Assembly: GCA_964423705.1 (NCBI GenBank)
Contig: CAYRGA010000125.1
Coordinates: 1-5,031, forward strand
Source: CAKSIN01 sp964423705
GTDB taxonomy: Bacteria; Bacillota; Clostridia; UMGS1810
Direction: 5' to 3'
Length of the DNA: 5,031 nt
Of this stretch, positions 4,640 to 5,031 are shown one piece after another. A program made the position numbers and the translations under genes. The notes under the pieces were generated by a model, which did not search any database, had not been told where the DNA came from, and saw only the letters and a program-made list of their open reading frames with translations. The first letter of the stretch is position 1. Every line of letters begins with the position of its first letter.

Positions 4640-5031
4640 GTTGTAAATGTCAAGAGTAAATGCGAAAATAATTTAAAATAATTTGTGTTTATCTATTTTT
4701 CACAAAAACGCCGCCATTTCTTCAGCGAAAATGTCAGCGGAACAGCGATAGCCGAAAATCTTTCGGAGATAGTTATTTATCCAATCGTTAAGGAATAGTA
4801 ATTCTTTATTTGAATACTTTTCAAAGTTTGTTCCTTTGGGGTAATGGCGGCGCACCATTTTATTTATGTTTTCGTTTGTTCCGCGTTCCCAACTGCTGTA
4901 TGGGTGACAATAATATACTTTTGTGCGTCTGCCGCCGAATATTGATTTTTCCATTCCGTAAACATCGGCAAATTCCGAACCGTTATCAACTGTTATTGTT
5001 TTAAACACTTTCGGGAAAAGTTCGCGGAAAT
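4640..5031 (-). mobile_element. 3' end of an IS30-family insertion sequence, truncated by the window edge
   Basis: The transposase reading frame and about 60 A/T-rich bases after its stop belong to an insertion sequence whose other end lies beyond the right edge. The outer boundary is inferred, not seen: the sequence from about 4640 (TGTTGTAAATGTCAAG) resembles IS30-family terminal repeats, but the partner end needed to prove it is absent. If correct, the element ends about ten bases after the GH5 stop codon. The stretch 4630-4699 holds no GC-rich stem or U-run that would act as a GH5 terminator. Confidence 0.5.
4700..5031 (-). CDS. IS30-family DDE transposase, C-terminal part only
   Basis: About 109 residues of the C-terminal catalytic core are visible; the frame is open to the right edge (FRELFPKVFKTITVDNGSEF), so a GTG at 5008 is internal and not a start. 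The second catalytic Asp is in TVDNGSEF (codon 4987-4985). The catalytic Glu is in WERGTNENIN (codon 4873-4871), 37 residues later; IS30 itself has 33, the extra residues lying in the GMEKSIFGGRRTK loop. CHPYSSWERGTNEN and RRHYPKGTNF are the family signature around the Glu. The usual N-x-x-P-R-K motif near the C-terminus reads NNYLRK, with Leu for Pro. The protein would catalyse cut-and-paste or circle-type transposition of its own element. The N-terminal DNA-binding region and first Asp are outside the window, so intactness cannot be judged. Confidence 0.9.
   Translation of the reverse strand, partial: FRELFPKVFKTITVDNGSEFADVYGMEKSIFGGRRTKVYYCHPYSSWERGTNENINKMVRRHYPKGTNFEKYSNKELLFLNDWINNYLRKIFGYRCSADIFAEEMAAFL

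Noticed and set aside
4630..4699. Possible intrinsic terminator after GH5
   Set aside because: Only A/T-rich repeats (AATAATTT twice) are present; there is no GC-rich stem followed by a U-run.
1..5031. CRISPR array, phage-defence or toxin-antitoxin system
   Set aside because: I saw no regularly spaced repeats and no such protein families; every substantial reading frame is explained by carbohydrate, regulatory or IS genes.

Overview
The window looks like bacterial chromosome from a plant-polysaccharide-degrading Clostridia-type Firmicute (Oscillospiraceae/Ruminococcaceae or Lachnospiraceae-like). This is an inference from moderate-to-low GC by eye, AAGGAG/GGAGG ribosome binding sites, near-consensus TTGACA/TATAAT promoters, A/T-rich intergenic DNA, a two-domain AraC regulator and an IS30-type transposase of the kind common in Firmicutes. 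No species can be assigned from the sequence alone.

Layout, left to right: (1) positions 1-1105, minus strand, an enolase-superfamily (mandelate racemase/muconate lactonizing type) acid-sugar dehydratase, nearly complete and cut at its C-terminus by the window edge; (2) 1128-1883, minus strand, a short-chain dehydrogenase/reductase 22 bases upstream of it, so the two form an operon; (3) 1884-2144, an intergenic region with a possible 11-codon leader ORF, three TTTTATCA boxes, a small palindrome and a 9-bp hairpin; (4) 2145-2885, minus strand, an AraC-family regulator; (5) 2886-2985, a compact divergent promoter region in which the two promoters are interlocked about one dyad centre; (6) 2986-4629, plus strand, a secreted or lipid-anchored family 5 glycoside hydrolase with an unassigned N-terminal domain; (7) from about 4640 to the right edge, the 3' end of an IS30-family insertion sequence on the minus strand.

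Taken together this reads as a small carbohydrate-use locus. The GH5 enzyme would cut a beta-glucan-like polymer outside the cell. The AraC protein, sharing a control region with the GH5 gene and preceding the SDR-dehydratase pair, is the obvious candidate regulator of both sides. The SDR and dehydratase would act on a sugar or sugar acid in the cytoplasm. Their exact substrates cannot be read from the sequence, and it is not certain that the GH5 product feeds the SDR/dehydratase pathway.

I found no CRISPR array, toxin-antitoxin, phage-defence or clearly new multi-gene system. The most interesting signals are regulatory: the symmetric divergent promoter, and the structured region ahead of the SDR gene.
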